DNA of 64,000 bases from Deuterostichococcus epilithicus (GCA_033439295.1 JAVTLE010000016.1:1426001-1490000), one strand, 5' to 3'; shown: positions 51,001 through 63,844, counted from the first letter of the stretch. Numbers and translations are program-made. Notes: a model not told the origin generated them from the sequence alone.

Positions 51001-52775
51001 TGTCCGATGGCGAGGCCACTGCCCGTCATCTGCGCGGCCAGGTACTCGCGCTCCGCCGGCTGCGGCTTGCGCAGCGCCCTGCCAACGAGAGCGGAGTATG
51101 GTCACAAACAGCACGCAGACAGCACGGCTGTGGCTTGAGCGGCATCCGCTCGTCGGCCAGCCGACAAACACAGGCGTTCGCAGGCAGCATGCAATCGAGG
51201 GGGCGGACTGGACCAGACCACGAGGCGCCATCGCACTTTGGACGGATCAAAGCCATTGTCGCCAAGCTCTTCCTTCCATCAAGGTCCAGGACCCCTGGAA
51301 ACGTACCTGCGGAACTCGGAGGGCGGCAGCCACTCGGAGTAGGGGTCGCCCAGGGAGGCCACCATCCGGCCGAGCGCCGCATGCAGCTGGTGCTTGCTGC
51401 GAATGACGCCGCCGCTGTCCTGCGCGCCAGGAAAAGCCACTGCCACTGCTGACATATGCATGCCGACATGTGTGCTGCCATGTCAGGCCAGTGGCTCCCT
51501 ATGCGATGGTGAACCTGTTCCGTGATTCTGCCCTCCCATGAAAGCCTGTAACACAGCTCAACCCAGCAATGGCATGAGAGGTGTCGACGGCTCGGAATTG
51601 AAGCACTGTGCTGCATCATTATGTGGCGCGGCTGTGCATACCTGCAGGGTCCTCAGCAGGGTCTTTGCCCAGGCCTCCTGCGAAAACTGCCCACTTGCAT
51701 CGTAGAACTCGTTTGCGACCACCTGCGTGCCGGCGGAGGCACCCTGTTGGCAACAGGTCAGCCCCAAGGCGCAGCCTTGCGAGGTCTGCAAGGACTGCAG
51801 TCGTGTGCTGAAACTTGCAAAGGCCCAAGCACGTGGATGCAAATGCCCCGCCTCGCACAGCACTCACTTGCCAGGCCTTCTCCAGCGTGAAACGGTTGGT
51901 CTCGCACAGCGAGCAGCCTGCAGCGCCGGCACCGGGATCAGCCCTTCTCAGCACTGAACGAAGCCCCCCTGACACGACGGCCAGGCTCAACAATCCGCCA
52001 CCTGACACGACCAGCAGGATGCAGGAACGCGCCATCTGGCGTTTGGCGTTGCACAGCAGACTCCACGCCCACCTGGAGCCTCCTCCACCTCCTGCTGCGA
52101 CTCAACATACCTCGCGTACTTCACCACCTCGAGCATCCCTTGGTACGCCTCCTCAGTGAACAGGTCCTGGCGCAAGCATGCACATCGCGGAACTTCAGCG
52201 GGTACCGCATGTACTCGAGCATTGCCGCAGCACGTGGCAGAGCACAAGTAGCAGGTGAAGTGCGCCTCGCAGGATCATTTGCATGTACGCCAGCTTCCGA
52301 AAACCTGATGCAGTAAACCAGCTCAGCTCAAATTCACCTTGTCGAGCTCGGCGATGGTTTCGGCCTCACGTGAGGTGGGCAGAGCACTGCCCGGCCTGTG
52401 CGTGCGCCCATAGTGCAGGCGTGACAGGTCGTCATAGGACGGCCGCGTCAGTGCCATGGCATCCGGCGCGCATCCAAAGGCCGCCACCGCCGCTGCTGCG
52501 AGGACAGCTGGAATTGATTGCAGACCGGCTCCGATTGCATCGCGAATCCCCTGCCTGACATGGCTGCTGCCAGGTACGGATGCCGCCGCCACCGAGAAGC
52601 GCCCGCGGTGCGGCGCTGGCCAGCTGGCGGGCCAGTGCCCCACGCGGCGTCTGAGCGCGAGCCGCTTCGAGGCTGTATCTGATTGCCTTGATTGCGATTT
52701 GCTGCCACTGCTCGCTGCATGGGTCAGCTCAGCGCAAGAAACAGCAGGCTGCGGCATCCGTTTGAGATTGAACAT
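48078..52775 (-). CDS. CTPA: Chloroplast carboxyl-terminal processing protease (CtpA, S41)
   Basis: Predicted 611 residues in 15 exons: 52775-52338, 52166-52073, 51917-51868, 51722-51642, 51419-51307, 51078-50992, 50817-50729, 50477-50314, 49790-49640, 49314-49205, 49080-49014, 48901-48808, 48612-48567, 48457-48370, 48241-48078. All phases agree. The first about 115 residues form a bipartite transit peptide ending in a thylakoid signal (AAAAVAAFGCAPDAMA). HAALGRMVASLGDPYSEWL and a PDZ domain (EYAGILRGERILQIDDYHVE, TALLRGPAGSRVGL) follow. The S41 core has AYILDLRNNPGGVFEEA, catalytic Ser at about 499 in RATASASE, and catalytic Lys at about 524 in EQTFGKG. Their spacing of 25 matches the Scenedesmus D1 protease as I recall it. 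It trims precursor D1 of photosystem II in the lumen. The intron after 50729 has a GC donor. Confidence 0.95.
50066..50100 (-). repeat. Second intronic copy of CtpA exon 8 3' edge and donor
   Basis: On the minus strand this reads CGCTGCAGCCGCCCGTCAAGCAG followed by GTGACT in pieces matching the exon end (CCGCAGCCGCCCACCAAGCAG|GTG). It keeps an intact CAG|GTG donor and lies about 126 bp beyond the first copy. Confidence 0.8.
50190..50224 (-). repeat. First intronic copy of CtpA exon 8 3' edge
   Basis: The minus strand reads CCTGCCGCAGCCGCCCGTG, matching the exon end coding for ALPQPPTKQ. It lies 121 bp downstream of the real edge in gene sense. The donor region has diverged (CATGTGCAC). Confidence 0.8.
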
Positions 52776-53419
52776 GCATTGCCAAGCTCACGTCGCCACC
52801 ATGCAAAGCAGTGCAAAGCTTGGTGCTCGTGAACAGCCTCCTAGAATCTGATACAATGCAAGAAGAGTGAACAATGGCCGTGGCAAATGCCTTCTTCTTC
52901 TTTCAGGGCAAGAATTCAGGGCAACCGGGGTTTGCGATTGCAAACGTGAACCGATGCCCCACATGCGGTGAACTACTTTGCGGTTGTGCAGTGACCGTAG
53001 TTTGTGCTGAGGTAAAGCGACCTATATGAATGAGTGCGACAGAATACATGGCCTGCACTGCTTCGAAGCGAAGTGCTGACTAATCCTGCTTCGAACTACT
53101 CGACAAGACGACAACACTGGTACATTGCACAAGTCAGCGTGCACAACAACTGCACATGTCAGTGTGCACAGTCTCAATTGGCGTGCGTGTCGTGCAGCAA
53201 TAGCAGGTACAGCTCCTCGCTCGCTGCGACAGCATCAATCAGCTGTCCTGCTGATCAGCTTTTCCGCATGGCATTTTCTGTTACTTTTAACCGTTCATTG
53301 CTTGAAATGCACAAGCAGCATGCTCGAGCATAGAAGCTTCATCGTGCTGCGCTCAAGCACGTCTGTAGAACACGCGAACATTGCAGCGCGCTGCCCCAAG
53401 GTAGCGCACAGCGGCGCCC
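52776..53419. promoter_or_regulatory. Divergent intergenic region, CtpA / GPC acyltransferase
   Basis: This 644-bp stretch lies between divergent start codons and must hold both promoters. It is less GC-rich than the exons. I recognise no specific elements or genes. Confidence 0.45.
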
Positions 53420-56400
53420 ATGGCAGCAGACAGCACAGAAGCCCTGGAGGCTCAGGGGCAGAGTGATACCGCGACGAGCGCCGCCAAGCCGCTCGTCGCG
53501 CAGCAGCAGCCGGACCCCGGGTCGCCGACCCACAGTGTGCAGGACGTTTCGACGGGATCGTTCATGCTGGAGGACCTGGCTCTTCCTTTCTGCTCGCTGC
53601 CTGAGGCCTTTGATGCAGGTGCGGCACGGCAGATGCAACCGACGTTTTGGCTTGGAACGGCCAGATTCGTGACCATCCTGCTGCTGGGGAGGCGTTGTGC
53701 GCCAGAGTCATCGGCAGGATTGCGCGGCTGTGTCTAGTCTAATTCTGACGTGATGTGTTGGGTTTGCACAGCATACGGGCAGAACCACGAGTACGATGAG
53801 GTGAGAGTGCCTGTAATAAGAGACTGCGGATGAAACCCACACTCCAAGCGTCTTGTTAGACCTTCCGCCCGACCGTGCCAGCGTGCGGTTGCCAAATACC
53901 GCTACTGGCATGTGCACAGATCGAGGTGGACGGTGTGGACTTCGTGCCCAACTTCAGGGACGTTCTGCGGCGGCAAGTCACGCCAAAGCGGATAAAGCTG
54001 CGGGACAAGCTGACGTTCATGATCGGCACGACGGGCGCGCTGTGAGCCTTGCATCGGATTGCAGTTTTGTGGAGCAACATGCTAACAAATGCGTGTCCTT
54101 CGCTGCTAACGTTTCAAAGGGCCAAGTTGCATGTCAGCTGTCGAGGCTCTGCGCCACTCCCTTGCAGTCTGAATGCCTACTGGCTGGGTTGGTCGCCGTC
54201 TACCTTCTACAGGGTGTACAGCATCGAGGTGCGGCCAGTGATACTCCTGCAAAGACGCTCGCATGCATAGCAACCTACCCATGCGCCAAGTCTGCCTCGT
54301 TCTGGTCTTGCCCTGTGCGTTCGCTGCTTCAAGGCATCAGCTGTGAGCTGCCTCCAGCGCGCTGGTGACACTGGAGGTGCGCCGCAGGCAGTGGTGCTCA
54401 TTGGGGTGCGTTGGGTGCTCTACAAGCTGAAACGGTGGCACTACTACCTCCTTGGTGAGGCGGCGGTCGCTACTCCATGATGTCACCGCATGCCGCTGCT
54501 GATCTGCGCCCAGTGCGCTCGGACGCTGCACTGTGCAGCTGAGCCATATTGCATGGAGCGCTATTCAGATTGCCCTGACCCCTTCTGTGTGCACCCAGAC
54601 TTCTGCTACTTTGCGAACATCATGCTCCTGGTCCAGCTGTGGCTGCTGCCAAAGTCCGCCCTCTTTTACAAGGTGAGCTCCGCGACCCGCTCCTCTCGTG
54701 CCACATCGCGCCCTGTTTGCCCATGGCTGGTCTGCCTGCGCGTCGTGCAGGCAGCGTTCCGCAGGCAGAAATCGCGGTGAGCAGTGACGAGCGACTGATA
54801 GCAAGACCTGCAGCAAGAGGTCTGACGCTGATGGAAAGGAATTTGGCCGCTGAGTCTGGCGTCCCTGGCGGCGGCAGGTTATGTTTGCGTACAGCGCCGG
54901 GCCGCTGGCCTGGTCCATCGTGGCCTTCAGGAACAGCCTCGTCTTCCACAGCCTCGACAAGGTACAGGGTGGCGCGCTGCACCACAACGATGCATCAGTT
55001 GACACTCAAGCGTAGGATTGCGCAGCGTTATGACCACCGAGCGCCCACCGCTTGTCTGCACTGCTGTGCTGAAAGTGTGCTGGCACCCTTTAGCATATGT
55101 CTTGCAGGTGCTGCTGCTAGAACACACCAGAAAGGTCTCCGCTCGCATCACGTCTTCAATCTGCCTCGGCAACGCCGAGTCGACCGACCTGCGCGCAGAT
55201 CACGTCGCTGATGCTGCACTGGATGCCGGCGTGCGTGCTGTGGACGCTGCGCTGGTACCCCACCCGCAGCGTGAAGCTCGACTACGACGGCAAGTCAGCC
55301 GCCGCCAAGGCTGAGTGGCAGCACGGCAGCCTGTACAACCTGGTGCTACTGCCGCTCATACCCTACCTCCTGTGGGCTGTCGCCTACTACGTCAAGGTGG
55401 CTTCTTCTTTTATCTTACATGGATGGCTATAGATGGCTTGCTTATGGTCAAAAAGTGAATTAACTGGCTTGGCGCATTCTCTTTTGAACCCCAAAGCGCC
55501 TTGCTTCTGGAGGGACTCCTTCTCCAAGATCGCCAGACCCGTGAGCAGAATGTCGACCAGACCCATGAAGTACTTTGTGGTGTGCCCTGCAGATCTTCGT
55601 GGTGAGCTCGGCCAAGATTCAGACGCGCGGCTATGAGACGCTGTACGAATTCGCGACCGCCAATGAGCGCAGCCTTTTTGGACGCGTCGTGCTGCGCGCG
55701 CCGATGCGGCTGCGGGTGAGCCAGCTGTGCAAACTTCATGTATCAGCCCTTTCGCGTGCTTCTTGTGCCCGAAATGGCAGCGGAATGCCTGCGCGCTCCT
55801 TCACATAGCCCGACCTGTGACTCTTGCTGTGCAGATGTGTGGTGCCTTGCCTGCAGCCGCATTTGGCCCGTGTGTGTTCGTTGACATCCCCTGCCTGGTG
55901 CTCCACCACATCGCCTGACTTTTGCTGTTCCTGTTGTGCGCTGTGCAGCCGCTGGTGTACATGGTGCTGCACATGACGCTCGTGACGCTGACGTTTCTGC
56001 TGGCGCGCCTCTTCTGGGAGTCTTTCTGGGCGGTGCGCATCGCCCCCTCTTCGTGCACAACCTGTGACTCCGTTGCGCTTTCATCGATGCGCACATGATG
56101 CAGCAGTCAGCCCTGGTTGTGCTGACTGCAGCTTGCGTACAGCTGATGCCCTTGTCTGATTCCTGCTGCGCAGCACACCATCTTCCTCATCTTCATCCTT
56201 TCGATCTCGGCTTACAACGGCGCAAGCTTCTACTTCGAGGTGTTTGCGCACAGGTGCAGCACCAATATAGTGCAGCATGACAAAACTGCTGCTGCACAGC
56301 CACACGGCACCGCCCTGCAAGAGACGCTTTGGAGATGCACCGATCTGCAACAAGCGATTGGTGCTCGAGCACTCTTCAAACTGGAACGTGATCGTCAGGT

Positions 56401-56486
56401 CCACTCCACCAGTTCTTGCTGATGGCGGCTTTTCTTGCAGGTATGTCGACAACTTGGGGCGCGTGGGGCAGCACAAAGAGGAGTAG
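53420..56486 (+). CDS. Glycerophosphocholine acyltransferase 1-like membrane protein (DUF2838)
   Basis: Predicted 388 residues in 12 exons: 53420-53618, 53772-53800, 53920-54041, 54168-54228, 54388-54454, 54599-54672, 54878-54961, 55199-55396, 55593-55715, 55949-56032, 56174-56253, 56441-56486. All phases agree. Yeast GPC1 and plant relatives acylate glycerophosphocholine to lysophosphatidylcholine. Matching landmarks are KRIKLRDKLTFMIG, WVLYKLKRWHYYLLDFCYF, FAYSAGPLAWSIVAFRNS, LVFHSLDKITSL and LRWYPTRSVKLDY, followed by several hydrophobic helices and FNGASFYFEVFAHRY-like residues near the end. About eight membrane segments are visible, so ER location is likely. Exon 2 is only 29 nt. Exon 5 may instead start at 54358, adding ten residues in phase. 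Confidence 0.87.
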
Positions 56487-56857
56487 ATGGTGGATGTCGA
56501 GTTTGCGGCGGGAGTCTGACAGCAGCTTCTAGGGGGTTAGAATAAAACATGGATGCGGGGCCATGTGTGTATCTGAAAGGACGAAAACTTGGTTTAAAAC
56601 ATGCCAGTGCAAAGCGGGCCGGACAGGCGTCCCGCTTGTGATTTTGGAAGGCATTGGCGTCTGTACAACCCTCATGCCTGCACCAGGCTCTCGATCAGCT
56701 GCCCATTGCAGAGCAGCACAACAGGTTTTTCAGAAGATACCGCCTCACACCCTCTAGCGGTAGGTACCGTCAAGCCTCCTCGGTGACAGGCAGCTGGTCG
56801 ACCTTCATCCAGGCGTACACGCCGGGCTCAATGTTCTAAACAGAACCAGCAACAAGA
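56487..56857. other. Convergent intergenic region, GPC acyltransferase / plastid membrane protein
   Basis: This 371-bp stretch holds two 3' UTRs. An AATAAA hexamer at about 56542-56547 lies 56 bp after the acyltransferase stop and could be its poly(A) signal. Confidence 0.5.
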
Positions 56858-58170
56858 TCAAGCCTCCTCCTCGCTGCCGGGCAGCCCGCCGACCTTCCAG
56901 GCGTACATGCCCACGAGCGCGACGACATCCGCGGTGTAAATGAAGGGGAAGGACTTCCAAACGAAGGGCAGCAGCACGTTAATGAGCGGTATACCCAGGA
57001 ACAGCAGGTTGAGCGCCTCCTTCTCGCGCGGCTTGCACTCGCGCGCCCGCAGCGACGGCACCGTGAACATCCACAGCGACCACATCCTGTAGGCATGACC
57101 AACAGCCGCATCAGTAGCCGTGCGAAGTGTGCGTGTCGAGGGCAGATCCGGCTTCAGCGATTGCAATATAAAGTGCGAAGCATTCCCAGAGGCACGACCA
57201 TGGAAACCGAAAATGCGCCAAAACGACTAGACGTCACTGCGCTCGAGTGCCCTGTCGAGTCAGCATGCACGCCGTGCTACGGACAAAAACTCACCCCATC
57301 AACCGTGCGATGTCTGGCTGGTCTGAGGGGAAGATGATGTTGAAGGATAGTAGGCCGCCGACCTGCCGATCGCACCATGCATTGACGGTCAAATATCGTA
57401 TGCAGTATGGACGACATAAAGACACGCAGTTGCCTGACGTCTTGTTGCACAGGATCTTGCATGAAACTCACCACAACGGAGAGGTACGCCTGCCACTCGA
57501 AGACGCTGTAAAGGGTGCTGCCTGCATGGCAGGACGTTAACATCAGGGTTGTCGCCGCGGTCATGGTAATGCCAGACCTGGCACACTGCACTGGCTGGCT
57601 GGCTGCCCCACCTTTGTATGCAGGATTCGATTTGCCGGAGGCCCTGGGCGCAAAGGTGGTCGCAGTGTTCTTTGCGAATTTGCTGACCTGCGCATGGAGT
57701 GTAGTCTGTGCCAACTGTACAACCCAAGTGCAGAACGCCAGGATATTCATGCGAGTCCTGCCGTCAGACGTGTCAGCCGTTTGCATGAATTGCAAAAGAT
57801 CCAAGCACACCTCCTTGTTCAGGTCGATTGAAGACACCGACACCACAGGCTGCTCTTGCTCCAGCGCTGCGCGCCAGAGGCCGCGCTTTCAGCGGTCCAC
57901 CAACATGCAGCACTTCAGGCGCCTTTTGCATTCATCACTGCATAGTTTGTTACCTTTCTCTGCCTCATCCTTCTCTGTGCCGCTGCAGGAGATGCGCTGC
58001 TGCTGCCTACTTCTGCCGCCGCCGCACAGCGGCGTGTCACGTGTGCTGATGCGTGATGCTAGTCGCAACGAGCATGCTGCACGCGCTTTGCATGCTGGAG
58101 TTCTGCTGCTGCACGCGGAGGTAGCCAGCGCAGTCGCGAAACCCATCTGACTGGCTGTGAGCACCGTCAT
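56858..58170 (-). CDS. Small chloroplast-targeted membrane protein, unknown function
   Basis: Four exons, 58170-57954, 57521-57472, 57362-57295 and 57086-56858, give 187 residues with consistent phase (1+2, 0, 2+1). Residues 1 to about 70 are Ser/Ala/Arg-rich, typical of a plastid transit peptide (LATSACSSRTPACKARAACS). The remainder has three or four hydrophobic stretches: STLYSVFEWQAYLSVV, GGLLSFNIIFPSDQP, RMWSLWMFTVPSLRARE and LLFLGIPLINVLLPFVWKSF, then IYTADVVALVGMYAWK. I recall land-plant chloroplast proteins of no known function with the same FPSDxPDIARLMGMWS core but cannot name the family with certainty. It is convergent with the acyltransferase gene and tandem to ENGase. Confidence 0.72.
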
Positions 58171-58850
58171 GCTCCCAAAATTTGTCGATTCTCCTCCGTC
58201 GGCTGAACTATCCCCGGCTTTTGAACGCAACTGCAGGATTTCAACAAAACCCACAACACAATTAGATTCGTGGAAGGCTGCTGCGGTCAGGTCGCGAACG
58301 GCAGATTGACAACTTATCAGGATCGGCCACGTTGATGTCCGTTTTTGTTCGGACAGACTGAAAAGGGCTTGGCATGCCTATTTGATTGTCCATGCTTGGC
58401 CAGTGGTGCAACGCCGTAAACCATCTCTAATCAATTGGGTGAAACCGACAGCAAGCAGCGTGACTCAAGTGGCAAGTACCAGAGCAGAGAAGCCGTCAAC
58501 TGCACATGTGTCAGTTCGCGGCATTAACAGCTGCTCCGGCCTTGCCGCTTCCTGGCAGGAAGGCGGCAATAATGTGCCCAAGCTACCTCTGATAGCAGGG
58601 GATAGCAGATGGCAGGTCATTCGACTTCGATGCCCTGAAATACAGCATGACGACGTAAGTCGGAAACCTGCTGCCACAGCATCATTCGGTAGATGAGCGC
58701 GTGAAAGAAGCGGCACACCTGCTTCAGGGCTGTCGTCGCCAACGCCCAGAGAATGTATGGTCAAATACCTCGTGTCACAATGGCGAGGCGTCCCCAATGC
58801 AGATCATGCCTGCACAAGGGCTGCACCGTCAGCAACTGGACGATATACCA
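58171..58850. other. Region between ENGase and plastid membrane protein genes
   Basis: This 680-bp stretch holds the ENGase 3' end and the next gene's promoter. A minus-strand reading at about 58610-58710 (CRFFHALIYRMMLWQQ) follows an AG and could be a further ENGase exon, but phase and similarity do not settle it. Confidence 0.4.
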
Positions 58851-61800
58851 TTACGGCGGGCTCATTTGACGCAGTGCAACCTCGGGGAAGGCACGGCTGC
58901 ACATAGCCGCACCCAGGTGTGCATTGAAGGGCGCGGCATCCGCACTCCCCCGGCCACTGGCGCAATAGCACACGACGCTGATACTGGTGAACCGTGATCC
59001 AGTCAGCGCCTGCTGCGAAAGAGCATAGTGCCTGGTGGTCCAGACACTGCCGCTGCACTGGCCAGGCTCGCCCGCTGTGGCGCCGGAGGGCGCGCCGTCA
59101 CAGGGGTCCCTGCCCACGACAGTGGTGGGAACCCAGCTGATTGGGCCGGCGACGGCCGGCAGCGGCTGGGAACCTGGACAATGAGAAACATGAAACCATT
59201 CTGGCATGAGTGCTGCCATGCGTCTGAAACAGGGATCGTGACTGGGCCGTCTGCCACCAGTCGTGCGCCGCGTGCATGAAGGCGAACCATTTCCTCTGTA
59301 GCAGCTGTTGCACAAAATCCGGCGCAACCTTGTAACCAGGCGAGCTGTCAATTGAACAACCACCAGCCTACCTGCTTCTGAGCATAGCACAGCATGCAGT
59401 GCCGCTGCGGCGTCCGCTTCAGGCTCGATCTCAAGCAGCAGGCTGATGCCGGAGCAGTCGGTGTGGCACGCCACGGTGTAACTGATGGGAAACCCCTCGG
59501 CAGGGCACGGCGCCCGAAGGTCAGTCTCAAACAGCCGGAAGAGTACGCAGGCGCCAGCCGCCAGGGTGCCTGCATGCAGGACCGCGCGGCCTGATGTCCA
59601 GTCATGAAGAGCGTACGCCCACGTCCATTACTCGGGGCACTGACACGCCTGTGACTCAGGCTTCGTGAAGGACTTCAGAGTAGTAGCGTTGCAGGCACCT
59701 GCGGAACAGGCAAAGGCACTGCGGTAAACCTGAGATGTGCAGCGACGAGCCGCCGTAGTAGGCCGTGTCCATCACCACCCGGGCGCTGAGACTGTTGCCG
59801 CCCGTTGCAAGCGCCTCGAAGCGCTGCTGCAGCGGCTGCTGCGACATGGCGCCCAGGTCGAACCAAGCGCCGTCGACAGCTCGCTGGCCCTGCGCATGAT
59901 GGAGGCATCGTCCCTGTGAGGTTTCCACGTTCTCGCACAACAGCACATTACCCATGGAGGTACACATCGCTTCTGAGCCCAGCAGGGGCGGCATGCGGCA
60001 GAATTGGCATCAGAACGATGTCGCAGCTGCCTTCCAGTCGCTGCCTTGCCAGATTGGGGAACAAGGGGATGGTAAATGCATTCCTCTTGGGAGATGCCAC
60101 CTGCTGGAACCTAGCCCTGCCGCAACCGACGTCGAAGGTGGAGCAGAAGGCTGAAACCCTAGCCGACATTGAAGGTTCGCAGGCGCCCGCGGCGATGCAC
60201 TGCCAGAAGGCCTCCTGCCGCTCCTCAAAGGAGGCAGGATCCCCCTCTTCCGACACCCAGCCCGGCGCAAACAGCGCCGCAGACAAGCCTGCAGGTATCC
60301 ACGGGGACGAAGTCGTATCAGCATCGTATCAGCACTCGATCTTTGTGACCTGAATGACACATCTTCCATGAGTGGCGATTTTGAGAGTCTGCCTGCATTC
60401 AACCATACCCTTCCCTGCAACAATGCATCCCTTCGCATGTTGCTGCACGCATTACGCTGGCAGCACGCCATGGCGCAGTCAAAGGACTGTCGCTGAATGT
60501 GGGGAGGTCCACCTTTGCAGACCAGAGCGACTGGTGGCTGGCTCACCTGCCGCCTGTGCTGTACGCACGGCGTCGCCAGAGCCCAGCCCACCGCCTCCAT
60601 AGGTTCCGCGGCCAAACACGTCAACCCCTGCAGCATGCATGATGCACCCTCTCCAATCGACGTGTCGATACACGGATTACATCAGCGCATCCCAGCTTCT
60701 GAGCGCTGCCATGTGCACTCCGGGGAGCCCTGGAGCACGACTCACCCATGTACACATCGGCGCGCCGCTCGCCAGCCTCTGCGGCCACTTCCGAGAGAGT
60801 ATCCTTCTGCATTGGGGCACGCGTACGTAGCTAATGAGACGACTCCGATGAGGCTGTTTGCGTATGTTCGTGCTGCAGACTCCAGTGCTTGATGATCTGC
60901 TGGACGAACCAATCACCTTCCAGCAATAGTTGCAGAAAAGGCCGTCTGTGGCCTCAAAGAAGCACCGGTTCAGGTCGTTCAGCCTGTCCTGCCACTCGAG
61001 CTTGCCCTGGACCGTGACAGCATCATACCAAATGCACAGCTTGCCAGGACCCTGCTCGTGCAGCAGCTGCGTGAGGTGCCTGCGTGGCATCATCACTCCC
61101 GTGTCAGCCTCGCACCGCACAAGCTGCAGGAGACCACATCATCCTTAACCAATGGAGATTCCTGCAGTAGGTAGCAGGATTAAAGGCGCAGCAGATGCAT
61201 GACTGCTGCACGAATGTCTGACGCAGACCTGAGGAAGGCCAGTAGGTTTGGGAGGAGCTCCGTCGGCAGCGTGTTCTCGATGTTGATGAGCCAGCCCTCA
61301 AAGCCACAGTGCAGCGCAACGGCCGCCAGCTGCGCGGCGCAGCGCNGCNCCGCGGCCTCCGAAGCAAAAGCTTGGCAGCAGAGGTCCCTGCCCGCGTCCC
61401 ACTCCGTGATGAACGTGCCCAGAACCTGCAGGGAGGCACATATGGTTGCAGCATTCGCGGCAGCGGAGTAAACGCCCGAGGAAGCAGCATGCACAGGAAC
61501 TTGCAGCGCCTCCAACAGGGCTCAGATCAAAGCACAGACGGTGGCCGAGTCTTGTGCAGCACGCGGCTCGTGGAGACAGGTTGCTCGCCTTGACGCCGTG
61601 GCTGTGGGCGGCATGGACCCAGCCCGCCGGCGGGATGGTCACCAGGTGGTGGGAGAAGTACACAAAGATGTCAATGTGCCGCCAGTGCGACAGCCGGTAG
61701 GCGGCAGCGATGTCGTCGCAATCGGGCCAGCAATGTTCAACGTAGCCGCCCTTGTAATCGTGGCAGACCAGTAATTTTGGCCGGACCATGCTGTCTTCCC

Positions 61801-62023
61801 GTTCCGGCTGCGCAATTATCATAATGAAGGGCTGTCATTGATATGCATGTGCGCGACGACTTTCCCTCAATCTCATCAGACGCCGTCAATCTCGTCAGAC
61901 AACATCCAGCGACTCGATCAACCATGCACCCACCAGTGCAAGGGGCGTAGTCTGGCATTGCGCTGTTCCCGCCTCGGACCATGCCAGGAGTTCCTCAAGG
62001 CTGTACAATGGGCCTGATCCCAT
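58851..62023 (-). CDS. ENGase: Cytosolic endo-beta-N-acetylglucosaminidase (GH85)
   Basis: Predicted 559 residues in ten exons: 62023-61934, 61807-61589, 61425-61229, 61079-60917, 60806-60746, 60627-60547, 60288-60101, 59889-59730, 59569-59372, 59173-58851. All phases agree. It cuts the GlcNAc-GlcNAc bond of free N-glycans and glycopeptides. No signal peptide is seen (MGSGPLYSLEELLAWSE), as in cytosolic plant and animal ENGases. Landmarks are LLVCHDYKGGYVEH, HIDIFVYFSHHLVTIPP, GTFITEW, the catalytic N/E pair in WLINIEN (about N151/E153), LCIWYDAVTVQGKLEWQ, LFAPGWV and AYYGGSSLHISG. The intron after exon 2 has a GC donor. Two ambiguous bases (61345, 61348) lie in exon 3. The C-terminus after HLG is uncertain, because a GT there could lead to another exon. 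Confidence 0.9.
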
Positions 62024-62474
62024 GCGGGTCCGATGCGAAAGTTCAAATTTGATCGGAACACGAGGAAGGCCAGCATGCAAGGAGGGGATGCCTGCCTGCT
62101 GCAAGCATTTCTAGTCCAATGACGACGCGCATGTTACAGCTGGGTTGTCCCACTTTTGCGCGTTGGCAAGCACAAGCTGCTGCAAGCAGACGAATGTTGC
62201 ATGAAGCGCAGTGATCGAGAATGAGACTGAACAGGAGGTTGAGGCAATTTGTCGTGCATGATGTGGCACCAGCTCAATGCACTGGACTGCACTGCTCACG
62301 CACTGACGATGCCAATTCTGCTTGAACCCACCCGCAAAGTTCGTGACCACAACTGGGCTCCGCCCTCATCTTGCTTCGACCAAAACATTCGAAACGTAAG
62401 GTGCACGCTTGATCCAGCTGCTGTAATCTCTCCGGCAGAGTTGCAAACAAGCTGCCTGTGTACACAGATCTAGC
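62024..62474. promoter_or_regulatory. Divergent intergenic region, ENGase / DUF455 gene
   Basis: This 451-bp stretch lies between divergent starts and should hold both promoters if the two start codons are correct. No specific element was identified. Confidence 0.4.
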
Positions 62475-63844
62475 ATGTTGACACGCATCGGAGGTATCTA
62501 CCAGCACTTGAAGCCTGCAGGACTCAATAACGCGTGCACGAAAACCCGACTTGGCGCCTGCCGTCTCGGCGCTCCGCCAGCGCACAGGCGTCTCTCTCAC
62601 GGCGCGGCTGCGCCCCGTGCCGACGGCAGCAGCCGGGCGGTCCTTAACGAGCGGGCAGAACAGGTAGACGGACACCCGGCAGCTGCTGCACCGGTCCCGG
62701 TGACCGAGTGGAGCGGCCTGTCAGAATGGCGCACCACAGGGGTGGACCGGCGGAGGCGCTGGGGCAGGCTGCGGTGCGAGGAGGTACAGGCTAGCTTAGC
62801 ACAGAATTTTGCATGTGGAGAATGTCGTAGGGGTGCTGCACGTTGTCAAGCATCCCGGTCAGGTTCATCGCATCATGGCGCTTGCACCATCCATGCCATC
62901 AAGTGGTATGCGCAGGGCACCCCAGCGTGCGCGGCCGCCGCACAGGCTGTCGTACTGCCGGCCACGCTGGCGGAGTGCGCCTGCCTGGTGCTCAACACCG
63001 CAGACCCGCTGCTGAAGGCGGCGCTGTCGCACCGCATCTTTGAGGCGCACTTTGCGACGCCGCTGCCGCTCGGCCAGGCGTCCCCACCAGATGCGCCCGC
63101 TAGGCCCGAGCGACCAGAGCTGGTGCCGCCGCGGCAGATCCCCTCGATGAAAGCGTCGCCGCTGCCGCTCAACGTCTACCAGTTGAGGCGTTCAAGACTC
63201 GTGCATCATCTGCCTCCTTCCGCATGGAGTGGCGTCAACACGCTTCATTTCCGCATTTTCGTAGGCACACTGTAAGTCTGACGATCTCCAACCTAGACCT
63301 TGACCCATTGACGGAAACGGCCATAACTTTGGCGCATGAGCTCGGATTTGGACTCCTAGGTTGCACAATTTAGCGCATGTGGAGCACAATGCCATCTGCT
63401 TGGCCTGGGACACAGTGGCGCGCTTTGCCCACGTGGGCCTGCCGCCCGCATTCTTCGCCGACTTTGCCCACGTGGCAGACGACGAGAGCCGCCACTTCGG
63501 TGAGCATTGCGTCTTTCCTGTTCTCGATCCTTGATCCCACATACGACACCTGGCTCCCTGCGAGATGCTGCCATCGTCAGTGTGGCGCGGCCTGCATGTG
63601 CGTGAAGTGCTTGAACATCTCAGCGTGAGCGATGCATCGCCTGGCTGGCGACCCCATGTTGACGCGTGGCATGGCTGCAACAACACAGGGTGGTGCAGCC
63701 AGCGGCTGGGCGAGCTGGGGCATGCCTACGGCGACATGCCGGCGCACAATCTGCTCTGGCAGGGGGCGCAGGCGTCAGCGGGCGACATCGGCGCACGGCT
63801 GGCGGTCGTGCCCCTCGGCGCTGAGGCACGGGGGCTGGACGCAG
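62475..63844 (+). CDS. Ferritin-like DUF455 family protein (3' end outside window)
   Basis: Well-supported exons are 62946-63187, 63360-63499 and 63689-63844, with matching phases. The gene continues past the window after a GT at 63845. The family motifs are clear: TLAECACLVLNTADPLLK, HNLAHVEHNAICLAWD, FADFAHVADDESRHF and YGDMPAHNLLW, then VVPLGAEARGLD. The Glu/His residues of the AHVEHNA and DDESRHF helices fit a ferritin-like diiron fold. The biochemical role of the family is not established. The N-terminus is uncertain: an open frame runs from ATG 62475 in the same frame, but its Arg/Ser-rich first part may include a transit peptide or an unrecognised intron. The intron after 63187 would use a GC donor. 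Confidence 0.75.

Noticed and set aside
58513-58797. Possible extra ENGase exon (CRFFHALIYRMMLWQQ)
   Set aside because: It reads like protein, but its phase does not fit the GT after HLG and I know no matching GH85 C-terminus. It is left as a note only.
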